Shown here piece after piece: positions 42,613-51,508 of a DNA stretch of 64,000 nucleotides. The first letter of the stretch is position 1. Each line of letters begins with the position of its first letter. The notes beneath the pieces are model-generated. The model was given only the letters and a program-made list of their open reading frames with translations. It made no database searches and was not told where the DNA came from. Both the position numbers and the translations under genes were made by a program. Origin of the DNA: CAYLQA01 sp964385695 (GTDB lineage Bacteria > Desulfobacterota > Desulfobulbia > Desulfobulbales > Desulfurivibrionaceae); the NCBI GenBank assembly GCA_964385695.1, contig CAYLQA010000011.1, forward strand, positions 12,310-76,309, written 5' to 3'.

Positions 42613-44397
42613 ATGAACTGGAGTTTGCGTAACAGGTTTCTTGTGCCTACGCTCAGCGTTGTTTTTCTTTGTCTGGCAGCCAGTGCCGGTGTCTCCTTCT
42701 GGAAGTCTAAAAACGCATTACACAAAACAATATCAGACCAGGTGGTCTACGTCTCTTCCTCCATCGACAATCAGCTTTCCTCCTGGCTGGGCGAGAGAAA
42801 AGAGGACGTCAAGATTTTCAGCGACAGCGTTTTTTGCAAAACCGTTGTCTGTGAAACGCCTGAGAGCGGTCATTCGGTCAATGTGCAGGCGGCCAATTCA
42901 TACCTTGCGGGCCTGAATGCCCAGAATAAGCATTACGAGTTCATGGCCGTGGCCAATATGTCCGGCAAGGTCGTGGCCTCATCGGTTGCCGAGTATGTCG
43001 GCAGCATGGATCTCAGCGAGCGAGGGTACTTTAAAAAATCAACGAAGGGCGAACTGGCGGTCTCCGGGGTTATTATAAGCAAAGGCTCCGGCAACCCGGC
43101 CTTTGTTATCTCAACCCCCATTGAGGCGGATGGGAAACGGGTCGGTGTTTTTCTGGCCGTGGTGGATATGGAGTTTTGCGCCAAGACCTTTATCGATCCG
43201 GTGAAGGTGGGTGAGACCGGATACGTCTATGTGATCAACGATGACGGCTTTATCATCGCCTACCCGGACAGGAGCAAGATCCTCAAACTCGACCTCAAAA
43301 ATTACGAGTTCGGCAAGGCAATGTTGGCCAAGAAAAACGGGATTATCAATTACCACTTTAAAGGCATCGACAAGATGGTGGGTTTTTCCCAGGTGGAATC
43401 CCTGGGTTGGATAGTCGCCTCCACCGCCCCGGACGCAGAGGTGTATGCCCCTGTGCGGGCCATCGGCATGCTCAACGTATTGGTCCTGCTGGTCAGCTTG
43501 GCAGTGACGGTCATGCTGGTGCTCGGCGTGACCCAGTCCATTGTAAGGCCGGTGAATAAGATCACCCAGGGGATTGATTCCGGCAGTCTCCAGGTTGCCT
43601 CGGCCTCGGGGCAGATCGCTTCAACCAGCCAGTCCCTGGCAGAAGGGGCCTCGGAGCAGGCAGCTGCCGTGGAGCAGACCTCGGCCTCCATGGAGGAGCT
43701 TGCTTCCATGACCAGGCATAATGCGGATAATTCCGGGCAGGTTGACGGGCTCATGCGGGATTCCCTCGGCATCATCGAGCGCGGAGCCGGCTCCATGCAG
43801 GAGTTGTCCTCGGCCATGCAGGATATCACCCAGGCCTCGGAAGAGACCTCAAAGATCATCAAAACCATTGATGAAATTGCCTTTCAGACAAATCTGCTTG
43901 CCCTTAACGCAGCGGTTGAGGCGGCTAGGGCCGGGGAGGCCGGGGCCGGATTTGCCGTGGTCGCAGAAGAGGTGCGCAATCTTGCCATGCGCAGTGCCGA
44001 TGCTGCGAAATCCACCGCCACCCTTATCGAGGGAACCGTAAACAAGGTGCACCACGGCGCCTCTCTGGTTGCTGCCACGGAAGGGGCCTTCCGGGATATC
44101 TCGGAAAGCGTGGGCAAGGTCGGCACCCTGACCACCGAGATCAATAATTCTTCATCCGAACAGGTTCAGGGAATCACCCAGGTCAATACCGCTGTTTCCG
44201 AGGTGGATGTGGTTACCCAGCAGAGCGCGGCAAGTGCCGAGGAATCCGCCGCTGCCGCAGAGGAACTGAACGCACAGGCCGAGCAGCTGAAGGCCTTTAC
44301 CAATGATCTTGTCTTGTTGGTGAACGGGAAGAATGCGGTACAGCAAGCTGGAGGCGAGGAAGAGGGAAGAGTCCTTTTGCCGGAAGCAGACGCCTAG
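42613..44397 (+). CDS. Membrane chemotaxis receptor with Cache sensor domain
   Basis: 594 residues. A membrane helix (about 10-30), a periplasmic dCache-like domain (35-285, with YVYVINDDGFIIAYPD) and a second helix (about 290-312) are followed by a HAMP-like linker and a methyl-accepting domain with the hairpin tip IDEIAFQTNLLALNAAVEAARAGE. It should signal to CheA/CheW in response to a small organic ligand. No C-terminal pentapeptide is visible. It converges with the small Cys-rich gene, leaving no gap between the stops. Confidence 0.92.
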   Translation: MNWSLRNRFLVPTLSVVFLCLAASAGVSFWKSKNALHKTISDQVVYVSSSIDNQLSSWLGERKEDVKIFSDSVFCKTVVCETPESGHSVNVQAANSYLAGLNAQNKHYEFMAVANMSGKVVASSVAEYVGSMDLSERGYFKKSTKGELAVSGVIISKGSGNPAFVISTPIEADGKRVGVFLAVVDMEFCAKTFIDPVKVGETGYVYVINDDGFIIAYPDRSKILKLDLKNYEFGKAMLAKKNGIINYHFKGIDKMVGFSQVESLGWIVASTAPDAEVYAPVRAIGMLNVLVLLVSLAVTVMLVLGVTQSIVRPVNKITQGIDSGSLQVASASGQIASTSQSLAEGASEQAAAVEQTSASMEELASMTRHNADNSGQVDGLMRDSLGIIERGAGSMQELSSAMQDITQASEETSKIIKTIDEIAFQTNLLALNAAVEAARAGEAGAGFAVVAEEVRNLAMRSADAAKSTATLIEGTVNKVHHGASLVAATEGAFRDISESVGKVGTLTTEINNSSSEQVQGITQVNTAVSEVDVVTQQSAASAEESAAAAEELNAQAEQLKAFTNDLVLLVNGKNAVQQAGGEEEGRVLLPEADA

Positions 44398-44628
44398 TTA
44401 GACGCCGTGTTTTTTGAAAATTTCCTGCCGGACAGGGCAGGCGCAGGTAATCTTGTCTCCTGCGTTTACCCTGTAGGGGCAGGTGTTGTCTTCCTGACAG
44501 GTGATAAAAAGATTACCCCCGTCCGGCTTGGCCTTACAAAAAAGGTCCTGATCGCCGGTCAGGCAGATGTGCCATTTTTTGCAAAAGCGCGCCTCGGCGA
44601 CTATGTCCGGATCAATATCAAACTTCAT
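44398..44628 (-). CDS. Small cysteine-rich protein
   Basis: 76 residues with seven cysteines (FCKKWHIC, LFCK, ITC, TCPY, CACPV) spaced as in metal-binding or disulfide-rich mini-proteins common in this lineage. No family is recognised and no signal peptide is evident. ATG 44628 is preferred over a TTG at 44652. Confidence 0.55.
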   Translation of the reverse strand: MKFDIDPDIVAEARFCKKWHICLTGDQDLFCKAKPDGGNLFITCQEDNTCPYRVNAGDKITCACPVRQEIFKKHGV

Positions 44629-44829
44629 GAGTATTTTTCCCCAACTATTCAAGTCCTAAGATTCTACAATAGGTGTTGGGCGCAAAATGCGCAATACGGA
44701 AAAAATACGGGGTTGTTGTTTTTTTATGCCATAAGAATTGGAGAAGTTCGTTAAAAAGGGACGCATTGCCTTTCTTGCCAAACAATGCTAGAAGTCTTTC
44801 TCCCAACTATATCCCATAGGGAGAAGAGA

Positions 44830-46005
44830 ATGAGCGGGCAGATCGCCCTTTCCGTACTGATTCGTTTTTTGATCTATTTTGTCCACTGGATGGTGCTGGC
44901 CTACCTACCGGTGCTCATGCAGCGTTACGGCCTGAATCCGGTGCAGATCGGCACGGTCATCGGTCTGTACTCCCTGAGCTCCATGGCCCTGATGCTGCCC
45001 ATGGGGTTTTTCTCAGATTTTTTCTCGCCCAAGCGTACCTTGCTCGCCGGTGCACTCCTGCTCTGCCTTTACTTTGCCTCATTGCCCTTTATGCATACCT
45101 TTGCCCAGCTGCTCATTGCCGTCTCGGTGGGTGGAGTGGGCAGCGCGGCCTTGATTGTGGTCAGCGAATCTCTCTATCTCAAACTCTTTGTCCAGGAGAA
45201 AAGGGGAGCCCGCATTGCTTTGTACCAGATGGCAACCTATCTGGGCTTTGGCCTCGGCCCCTTGGCCGGGGGAATGATTCTGGCCGATGGGGGAGTAGCC
45301 ATGTTTCAGGTCGCACTCCTTGGCGCTCTTTCCATTTTTGCCTGCGGCATTTTTTTGCTGGATTACGAACCCATCAGCTTTTCCTTTAAAGAGTACGGCA
45401 GGGATATTACCCGGTTCAAACCCGCCATGCTCATGGCCTGCATCTTTGTTTTGGGCAGCCATTTTGGGGTGGAGCAATCCTCTTTTTCTCTGCTTTTGAC
45501 GCAGAACCTCAACTTTACGCCCCGAGAGATCGGCCTGGTTTTTGCCGGGCTTGGGGCCTGGATGGCAGTATCGGTTCCCTTTATCGGCAGGCTCCATGAT
45601 AAGCGAGAATCGGTTTTTCTCTTCTTTTTGGGAGGCCTTGCCGTCTCTGCTGTTTTTCAGGTGCTCACGGCCTGGGCCGTTGGCTTTTGGAGTCTGCTGA
45701 CGATCCGTTTGCTCCACACCTTGGGCGATGCCGTGGCCATGCTGGAGTTGGGTGTTCTGGTGGCCCTGTTCTTTCCGGCCCAACGTTTGGGAGGCAACTC
45801 CGGCCTGCTCTATGGAGTGCGTACTCTGGCAACATTTTTGGCCGCATTTCTTGCCGGTTCGTTCAGTAGCAAGTGGGGATATGGGGCGGCGTTTATCAGT
45901 AACGGCCTTTTTGTCCTTGCCTTTGTTGCGGCCAGTGTCCTTTTCATTATGCTGAGCAAGGAGCGCAGACTCGCGGTGGGCTGGCATAACGGTGGGGCAA
46001 ACTGA
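44830..46005 (+). CDS. MFS transporter
   Basis: 391 residues with 12 hydrophobic helices and the loop 2-3 motif region (GFFSDFFSPKRTLL), plus a similar loop between helices 8 and 9 (GRLHDKRES), matching the major facilitator superfamily. The direction of transport and substrate are unknown. The ATG follows AGGGAGAAG; an in-frame start at 44785 is weaker. It stands alone, upstream of the TetR/RND locus. Confidence 0.9.
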   Translation: MSGQIALSVLIRFLIYFVHWMVLAYLPVLMQRYGLNPVQIGTVIGLYSLSSMALMLPMGFFSDFFSPKRTLLAGALLLCLYFASLPFMHTFAQLLIAVSVGGVGSAALIVVSESLYLKLFVQEKRGARIALYQMATYLGFGLGPLAGGMILADGGVAMFQVALLGALSIFACGIFLLDYEPISFSFKEYGRDITRFKPAMLMACIFVLGSHFGVEQSSFSLLLTQNLNFTPREIGLVFAGLGAWMAVSVPFIGRLHDKRESVFLFFLGGLAVSAVFQVLTAWAVGFWSLLTIRLLHTLGDAVAMLELGVLVALFFPAQRLGGNSGLLYGVRTLATFLAAFLAGSFSSKWGYGAAFISNGLFVLAFVAASVLFIMLSKERRLAVGWHNGGAN

Positions 46006-46095
46006 GCTGCGCAGATAATCTTTTCTTGTAATTCACCTTCCCCGCTTTGCCGCCTGGGTCCACTTGTCTCATATTGCCTTGGTTGGAATCCCCTC

Positions 46096-46123
46096 TTGAC
46101 TTTAATTATAAAAGGGTTACATT
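46096..46123 (+). promoter_or_regulatory. Promoter of the tetR-sugE unit
   Basis: TTGACT, 16-bp spacer, TACATT; the -10 runs into the palindromic operator, so the repressor should block its own promoter. Confidence 0.5.
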
Positions 46124-46149
46124 TCGGAGTGAACGTTCACTCCGAAATG
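46120..46149. promoter_or_regulatory. TetR operator 1 (perfect 30-bp palindrome)
   Basis: CATTTCGGAGTGAAC followed by its exact reverse complement, ending 11 bp before the tetR start codon. The core GGAGTGAACGTTCACTCC is nearly repeated before the RND operon at 47156. Confidence 0.85.
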
Positions 46150-46160
46150 AGGTTCGATGA

Positions 46161-46751
46161 ATGACTACAGAAAAGAAGAACAAAAGGGATGTCATCATAG
46201 CGGCGACAATCGAGCTTATTGCCGAGTTCGGCTTCCACGGCACCCCCATCTCCATGATCGCCAACAAGGCAGGCGTCGGGGCCGGTTCGATCTACCGTTA
46301 TTTTAAGGATAAAGACCAGCTCATCATGGAAATCCATGAGCTACTAGAAGTAGAGTTGGATCAGCGTATGCGCTTGGGATACGACGAGGAGCGCCCCATC
46401 CGTGAACGGGTTTTGCATCTCTGTGGAGGGCTTCTCTCTTACTGTTTGGAAGATTTTCAAAAATTTATGTTTCTGGAACAGTTTTACAATTCGCCATATG
46501 GCAATGAACTGCGACGAGAACGGTTGCTGAGCCATGGTCATGACTGTGGGCACTCCGACTGTTTCAAACGGGCTCTTGATCTCGGTAAGGAGCAACAGGT
46601 GATCAAGAACCTGCCGCAGGTGGTTTTGTCTGCCCTCTGTATCGGGCCCATAGTTTTTATCGTCAAGGATGTGAATGCCGGGCTCTTGGAGTGGAGTGAG
46701 TCCTTGATGGATGAGGTGCTTGAGGCCTGCTGGGATGCACTCAAGAGATAA
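46161..46751 (+). CDS. TetR/AcrR-family repressor
   Basis: 196 residues. The N-terminal TetR helix-turn-helix (IIAATIELIAEFGFHGTPISMIANKAGVG region) is followed by a ligand-binding all-helical domain. It very likely binds the palindromes before itself and before the RND operon, repressing the efflux genes until an inducing compound binds. The next gene, sugE-like, begins 16 bp later. Confidence 0.92.
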   Translation: MTTEKKNKRDVIIAATIELIAEFGFHGTPISMIANKAGVGAGSIYRYFKDKDQLIMEIHELLEVELDQRMRLGYDEERPIRERVLHLCGGLLSYCLEDFQKFMFLEQFYNSPYGNELRRERLLSHGHDCGHSDCFKRALDLGKEQQVIKNLPQVVLSALCIGPIVFIVKDVNAGLLEWSESLMDEVLEACWDALKR

Positions 46752-46767
46752 AACGGATGGTTGAGTG

Positions 46768-47103
46768 ATGATAAAAATGGCATGGATATATCTTTTGTTG
46801 GCTGGAATATGTGAGGTGGGCTGGGCCGTGGGGCTCAAATACACCCAAGGCTTCACCAGGCTTTGGCCTTCGGTGGGCACCATTGCCGCCATGCTCGTCA
46901 GTTTTCCGCTCTTGAGCCTGTCGCTCAAAGCCTTGCCCATGGGTACTGCCTATGCGGTCTGGACCGGGATAGGCGTTGTCGGTACGGCCCTGATCGGCAT
47001 GTTTTTCTTGGGGGAATCCAGGGAACCTCTGCGTATCATCTGTCTTGCCCTGATTCTCCTGGGCATTGTGGGCCTGAAAATCTCCACTGTCCCGCAGGTG
47101 TAA
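46768..47103 (+). CDS. sugE: SMR-family multidrug/guanidinium exporter (SugE type)
   Basis: 111 residues, four membrane helices, with the SMR signature: the essential Glu in AGICEVGWAVGLKYT, a middle PMGTAYAVWTGIG and a final GIVGLKIS. SugE-type members export guanidinium or quaternary ammonium; EmrE-like drug export is possible. It lies in the tetR transcription unit. The start could be 46768 or 46777. Confidence 0.92.
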   Translation: MIKMAWIYLLLAGICEVGWAVGLKYTQGFTRLWPSVGTIAAMLVSFPLLSLSLKALPMGTAYAVWTGIGVVGTALIGMFFLGESREPLRIICLALILLGIVGLKISTVPQV

Positions 47104-47155
47104 AAGAAGATCGGTCTTCGTTTGGCTGCGTAGAAATTTTCTTACGATATTATTT

Positions 47156-47173
47156 GGAATGAACATTCATTCC
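47156..47173. promoter_or_regulatory. TetR operator 2 before the RND operon
   Basis: GGAATGAA-CA-TTCATTCC, an 18-bp near-perfect palindrome 35 bp before the adaptor gene. It differs from operator 1's core at three positions only, keeping the symmetry. Confidence 0.8.
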
Positions 47174-47208
47174 GTTTTGTTTCAGGTTTTTCAGAGAAGG
47201 AGTTGGTT

Positions 47209-48360
47209 ATGGAAAGAAAAGAGAGTGCTCAACGATTTGCCGCATTGGTCCCTCGCAAGGCCAGAAATTATATTTTGTTATGCGGAGGACTGCTGCTGTT
47301 CGGAATAATTTTCTTTTGGGCAAACGACCGTCTTGCTGCCGAGGATAAGGCCCAGGGAGGCCCTCCCGGCGGTTTTGCCATGCCTGTGGAAACCACAGAG
47401 GTTGTGGTGGATTCGGCCAGTAGAGAGATTTATGCAGTTGGCTCGCTCAAGTCCAACGAGTCGGTGGTAATGAGTTCCGAGATTGCCGGCCGGGTCACAG
47501 CGATCAATTTTGAAGAAGGCCAGGGCGTTGCTAAAGGGCAGGTCCTCATCCGGCTCGATGATTCCGTGCTCAAGGCGGAGTTGGACCAGGCTGAGGCCAA
47601 CCGTGTTTTGAGTGCTGCTAATTATAAGCGGGCTACAGCCCTGCTGACGGATAGGGCCATTTCCGAGCAGGAGCGGGATGAGGCCTTTGCCCGGTGGCAA
47701 CTTGATGAGGCCCGTGTGCGCTTGGCCCAGGCCCAATTTGATAAAACCGTTCTCTGTGCGCCGTTTTCCGGCACCCTGGGGCTCAGACAAATCAGCGTTG
47801 GCGACTACATCCAGCCCGGGCAATATTTGGTCAATCTTGAAGACGATGCCCGACTGAAGGTTGAGTTTAAAATACCGGAAAGCGATGCGCCGAAGGTAAA
47901 GATAAACCAGAAGTTTGCAATGCGGACCGACGCCTACCCCGAAAGAACCTTTGCCGGAGCAGTCTACGCCGTTAATCCCAAACTGGAGCAACAGAGCCGC
48001 AGCCTGGTCCTGCGCGGTATCATCGACAACAGCGATAAAAGCCTGCATTCCGGCCAGTTTGTCAAGGTCTCCCTGGTGGTCGGTGCAACGGACAACGCAA
48101 TCTTCATCCCGGAGCAGGCCATTGTTCCTCAGCCCAAGCGTCTTTTCGTTTTTAAGGTTGTCGAGGGCAAGGTCAGCATGGTTGAGGTGACCATTGGCAA
48201 GCGCAAAAGCGGTTGGGTCGAGATTGCCTCGGGGTTACAGCCCGGCGATGTGGTTGTGACCGGCGGCATCCAGAAGATTGGTGACGGCATGCCGGTTAAG
48301 GCCATCCCTGCCGACCCTGAACTGTTCGCGGCCCAGAAAAATCCAGGGCAGGAAGGATAA
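47209..48360 (+). CDS. RND efflux periplasmic adaptor (membrane fusion protein)
   Basis: 383 residues. One N-terminal membrane helix (about 25-45) is followed by a lipoyl/barrel-sandwich half-motif (SSEIAGRVTAINFEEGQ), a coiled-coil hairpin, the second lipoyl half (TVLCAPFSGTLGLRQISVG) and beta-barrel/membrane-proximal domains. It bridges the RND pump and the outer-membrane channel. AAGGAG sets ATG 47209. It leads an operon with the pump and channel. Confidence 0.93.
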   Translation: MERKESAQRFAALVPRKARNYILLCGGLLLFGIIFFWANDRLAAEDKAQGGPPGGFAMPVETTEVVVDSASREIYAVGSLKSNESVVMSSEIAGRVTAINFEEGQGVAKGQVLIRLDDSVLKAELDQAEANRVLSAANYKRATALLTDRAISEQERDEAFARWQLDEARVRLAQAQFDKTVLCAPFSGTLGLRQISVGDYIQPGQYLVNLEDDARLKVEFKIPESDAPKVKINQKFAMRTDAYPERTFAGAVYAVNPKLEQQSRSLVLRGIIDNSDKSLHSGQFVKVSLVVGATDNAIFIPEQAIVPQPKRLFVFKVVEGKVSMVEVTIGKRKSGWVEIASGLQPGDVVVTGGIQKIGDGMPVKAIPADPELFAAQKNPGQEG

Positions 48361-48391
48361 GCAGCCTGTTTGAGATATTGAAGGAAAGAAA

Positions 48392-51300
48392 ATGAAAATT
48401 TCAGAAATTACCATCAAGCGGCCGGTTCTCTCCGTCGTTTTAAGCCTGGTCGTTGTTTTGATCGGCCTGGTTGCCTACGACCGGCTGCCCGTGCGTGAAT
48501 ACCCCAACATTGATGAGCCCACTGTTTCGGTCACCACCCTTTACGAGGGGGCCAGCCCGGAGATTATCGAGACCGAGGTGACCAAGGTCATTGAGGACGG
48601 TCTTTCCGGCATCGAGGGCATCAAGACCATCAAGTCGAAATCCCGCCAAGAGGTCAGTGAGATTTCCATCACCTTCCAGATGGATCGTGATGCCGACGAT
48701 GCCGCGGCCGAGGTCCGGGATCGGGTCGGCCGGGTGCGGGCCGATCTGCCGGGTGATATCGAAGAACCGGTCATTGCCAAGGTGGAGGCGGATGCCGAGC
48801 CCATTATCTATCTTGCCTTTTCCAGCGATCAGCACACCATGGGCGAGATTTCCGATTATGTGGAGCGCTATGTCACCGATCAGATCGAATTGATCTCCGG
48901 CGTGGCCAAGGCCCAGATCTTCGGCAGCCGTCGTTATGCCATGCGCATCTGGCTCGATCCGCAAAAGATGGCTGCGCGCAATATCACGCCCCAGGATGTG
49001 GAAAACGCTATCCGGGCCCAGAACCTGGAGGTGCCCGGTGGGCGGATTGAGAGTCTGGCCCGGGAATTCACCGTGCTCTCCGACACCGATCTCAACACGC
49101 CGGAGCAGTTTGAGAATATCGTCCTGCGCAATGTGGACGGTTACCTGGTGCGCTTAAAAGACGTGGGTCGGGCCGAGATCGGGGCGGAAAAGGAGCGCGA
49201 AAACCTGCGCCATAACGGGGAGAGTGCCGTGGCCATCGGTGTGGTCAAGCAGTCCACCGCCAACCCTTTGGAAATATCCACCGGGCTCAATGTGTTGATT
49301 GTCGAGATCCAGAAAGAACTGCCCAAGGGTATGAAGATCAGTGTGGTCTACGACTCTTCCATCTTTATCGAGCGTTCCATTGATAACGTCTTTACGACTA
49401 TCATCGAAGCGGTGCTCCTGGTCCTGTTGATCATCTTTCTCTTTTTGCGCAATGTGCGGGCCACCTTGATTCCGCTGGTGACCATCCCCGTTTCCCTGAT
49501 CGGAGCCTTTTCAATCATGTGGGCTTTGGGTTTTACCATCAACACCCTGACCCTTCTGGCCCTGGTGCTGGCTGTCGGCCTGGTGGTGGATGACGCCATT
49601 GTCGTGTTGGAGAATATCCATCGCCATGTGGAGAACGGCGTGCGCCCTATGCAGGCGGCAATCAAGGGCATCCGCGAGATCGGCTTTGCCGTTGTGGTCA
49701 TGACCTTTACCCTGGCCGCGGTTTTTATCCCGGTGGCCTTGACCGAAGGGCGCACAGGCAAGCTTTTTACCGAGTTTGCCCTGACCCTGGCCGGGGCGGT
49801 GATCGTCTCCGGCTTTGTGGCCCTGACCCTTTCGCCCATGATGTGCTCAAAGTTTTTGCGTCATGAGACAGTCTCCAACCGGGTGAGCCGCTGGATGGAA
49901 AATTTTCTCAACGATTTGGACGTATTTTACAGAAAGGCCCTGGCCGCCTCCCTCAAAACCTGGGTGCTTGGCGCCAGCGTTGCGCTGTTTTCCGGCGGGG
50001 CCACATTTTTTCTCTTCAACACCCTGCCTTCGGAGCTTTCGCCCATTGAGGATCGGGGGGTGCTGGTCGGTGTCTTTATCGCTCCGGACGGCGCAAGCGT
50101 CGAGTACACCGAGCATTATTCCCGTATGGTCGAGGAAATTTTCTACTCTGTGCCGGAGCAGACCAGTGTCTTTAATGTAAGCGGTTATCCCGTGGTCTCC
50201 GAGGGTATCATTTTTGTTGAACTGCAGGACTGGCAGGAGCGGGAGCGTTCCCAGCAATCCATGGCCGCCGAGTTGGCCCCCCGACTCTTCGGGGTACCGG
50301 GGGTGCTCGCTTTTGCCATTAATCTGCCTTCATTGGGCCAGCCGGGATTGGACCAGCCCATCCAGTTTGTCGTCAAAAGTCCGGATTCCTATGCCGAGCT
50401 CAACTCCATGGTGGGCAAGCTCATGGCGGAGATTCGCAACAATCCGCAGATCAAGGATGCCCGTACGGATCTGAAGCTTAATGCCCCGGAGCTACGTCTT
50501 TCCATCAACCGCGACAAGGCGGCCGATCTGGGGGTTGATGTGGCTGCTGTGGGCCGGGCCGTGGAAACCATGATGGGCGGCCGGGACGTGACCCGCTTTA
50601 AGATTGATGGCGAGCAGTATGACGTCATCGTCAAGGTGGAAGAGGATCTACGCACCACCCCCGATGATCTTAAACTGGTCCATGTTCGGACGAATAGCAG
50701 CGATATGATTCCGCTCTCCAATCTGGTGACTATTCAGGAGGGGGTGACGGCCCAGTCCCTGAACCATTTTGATAGAAGCCGGGCCGTGATTATCAATGCC
50801 AATATCACCCCTGGCTATTCCCTGGGCGAGGCCCTGGCCTATTTGCAGGATGCGGCGCAGCGCGTCATGCCGGAAAACAGTCGCATTGATTATGCCGGGC
50901 AGTCCCGTGAGTTTATGGACTCCAGCGGCGGACTTCTTCTCACCTTTATTCTGGCCCTGGCCTTTATCTATCTGATGCTGGCCGCCCAGTTCGAGAGCTT
51001 TGTCGACCCCTTCATCATTCTGCTCTCGGTGCCGCTCTCCATGGTGGGTGCCCTCTTGGCTCTGAAGCTGACCGGCAACACCTTGAACATCTACAGTCAG
51101 GTCGGCTTGATAACCTTGATCGGTCTGATCACCAAGCACGGCATCATGATGGTCGAGTTTGCCAACCAGCTCCAGGAGCAGGGAATGAAGAAGCTTGAGG
51201 CGATCATCGAGGCGGCCACCCTGAGACTGCGGCCGATCCTGATGACCACCGCAGCCACCGTGCTGGGGGCGGTTCCCCTGGCCCTGGCCAGCGGGGCAGG

Positions 51301-51484
51301 GGCCGAGAGTCGGCATCAGCTCGGTTGGGTTATTGTCGGTGGCATGACCGTGGGTACCGCCTTGACCCTGCTGGTTGTGCCGGTGGCCTATAAACTGATC
51401 GCCAAAAAACGAGAGCAGGTCATGGCGAGTGAAGAGACAGATATTGAAAACGGCCAGCCCCTAGCTGAACCGGAAACCGTATAA
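48392..51484 (+). CDS. RND multidrug efflux pump (AcrB/MexF-like)
   Basis: 1030 residues, full length for the HAE1 family. Helix 1 is at residues 10-30, followed by a periplasmic porter domain and a second block of helices with the proton-relay Asp pair in LAVGLVVDDAIVVLENI. Then a second porter domain and the final helices with LITLIGLITKHGIMMVEFANQ. It uses proton influx to expel hydrophobic compounds. The gene looks intact, while the downstream channel gene is disrupted. Confidence 0.95.
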   Translation: MKISEITIKRPVLSVVLSLVVVLIGLVAYDRLPVREYPNIDEPTVSVTTLYEGASPEIIETEVTKVIEDGLSGIEGIKTIKSKSRQEVSEISITFQMDRDADDAAAEVRDRVGRVRADLPGDIEEPVIAKVEADAEPIIYLAFSSDQHTMGEISDYVERYVTDQIELISGVAKAQIFGSRRYAMRIWLDPQKMAARNITPQDVENAIRAQNLEVPGGRIESLAREFTVLSDTDLNTPEQFENIVLRNVDGYLVRLKDVGRAEIGAEKERENLRHNGESAVAIGVVKQSTANPLEISTGLNVLIVEIQKELPKGMKISVVYDSSIFIERSIDNVFTTIIEAVLLVLLIIFLFLRNVRATLIPLVTIPVSLIGAFSIMWALGFTINTLTLLALVLAVGLVVDDAIVVLENIHRHVENGVRPMQAAIKGIREIGFAVVVMTFTLAAVFIPVALTEGRTGKLFTEFALTLAGAVIVSGFVALTLSPMMCSKFLRHETVSNRVSRWMENFLNDLDVFYRKALAASLKTWVLGASVALFSGGATFFLFNTLPSELSPIEDRGVLVGVFIAPDGASVEYTEHYSRMVEEIFYSVPEQTSVFNVSGYPVVSEGIIFVELQDWQERERSQQSMAAELAPRLFGVPGVLAFAINLPSLGQPGLDQPIQFVVKSPDSYAELNSMVGKLMAEIRNNPQIKDARTDLKLNAPELRLSINRDKAADLGVDVAAVGRAVETMMGGRDVTRFKIDGEQYDVIVKVEEDLRTTPDDLKLVHVRTNSSDMIPLSNLVTIQEGVTAQSLNHFDRSRAVIINANITPGYSLGEALAYLQDAAQRVMPENSRIDYAGQSREFMDSSGGLLLTFILALAFIYLMLAAQFESFVDPFIILLSVPLSMVGALLALKLTGNTLNIYSQVGLITLIGLITKHGIMMVEFANQLQEQGMKKLEAIIEAATLRLRPILMTTAATVLGAVPLALASGAGAESRHQLGWVIVGGMTVGTALTLLVVPVAYKLIAKKREQVMASEETDIENGQPLAEPETV

Positions 51485-51508
51485 GTAGAGCGAATGCGTG
51501 GTAGGACA

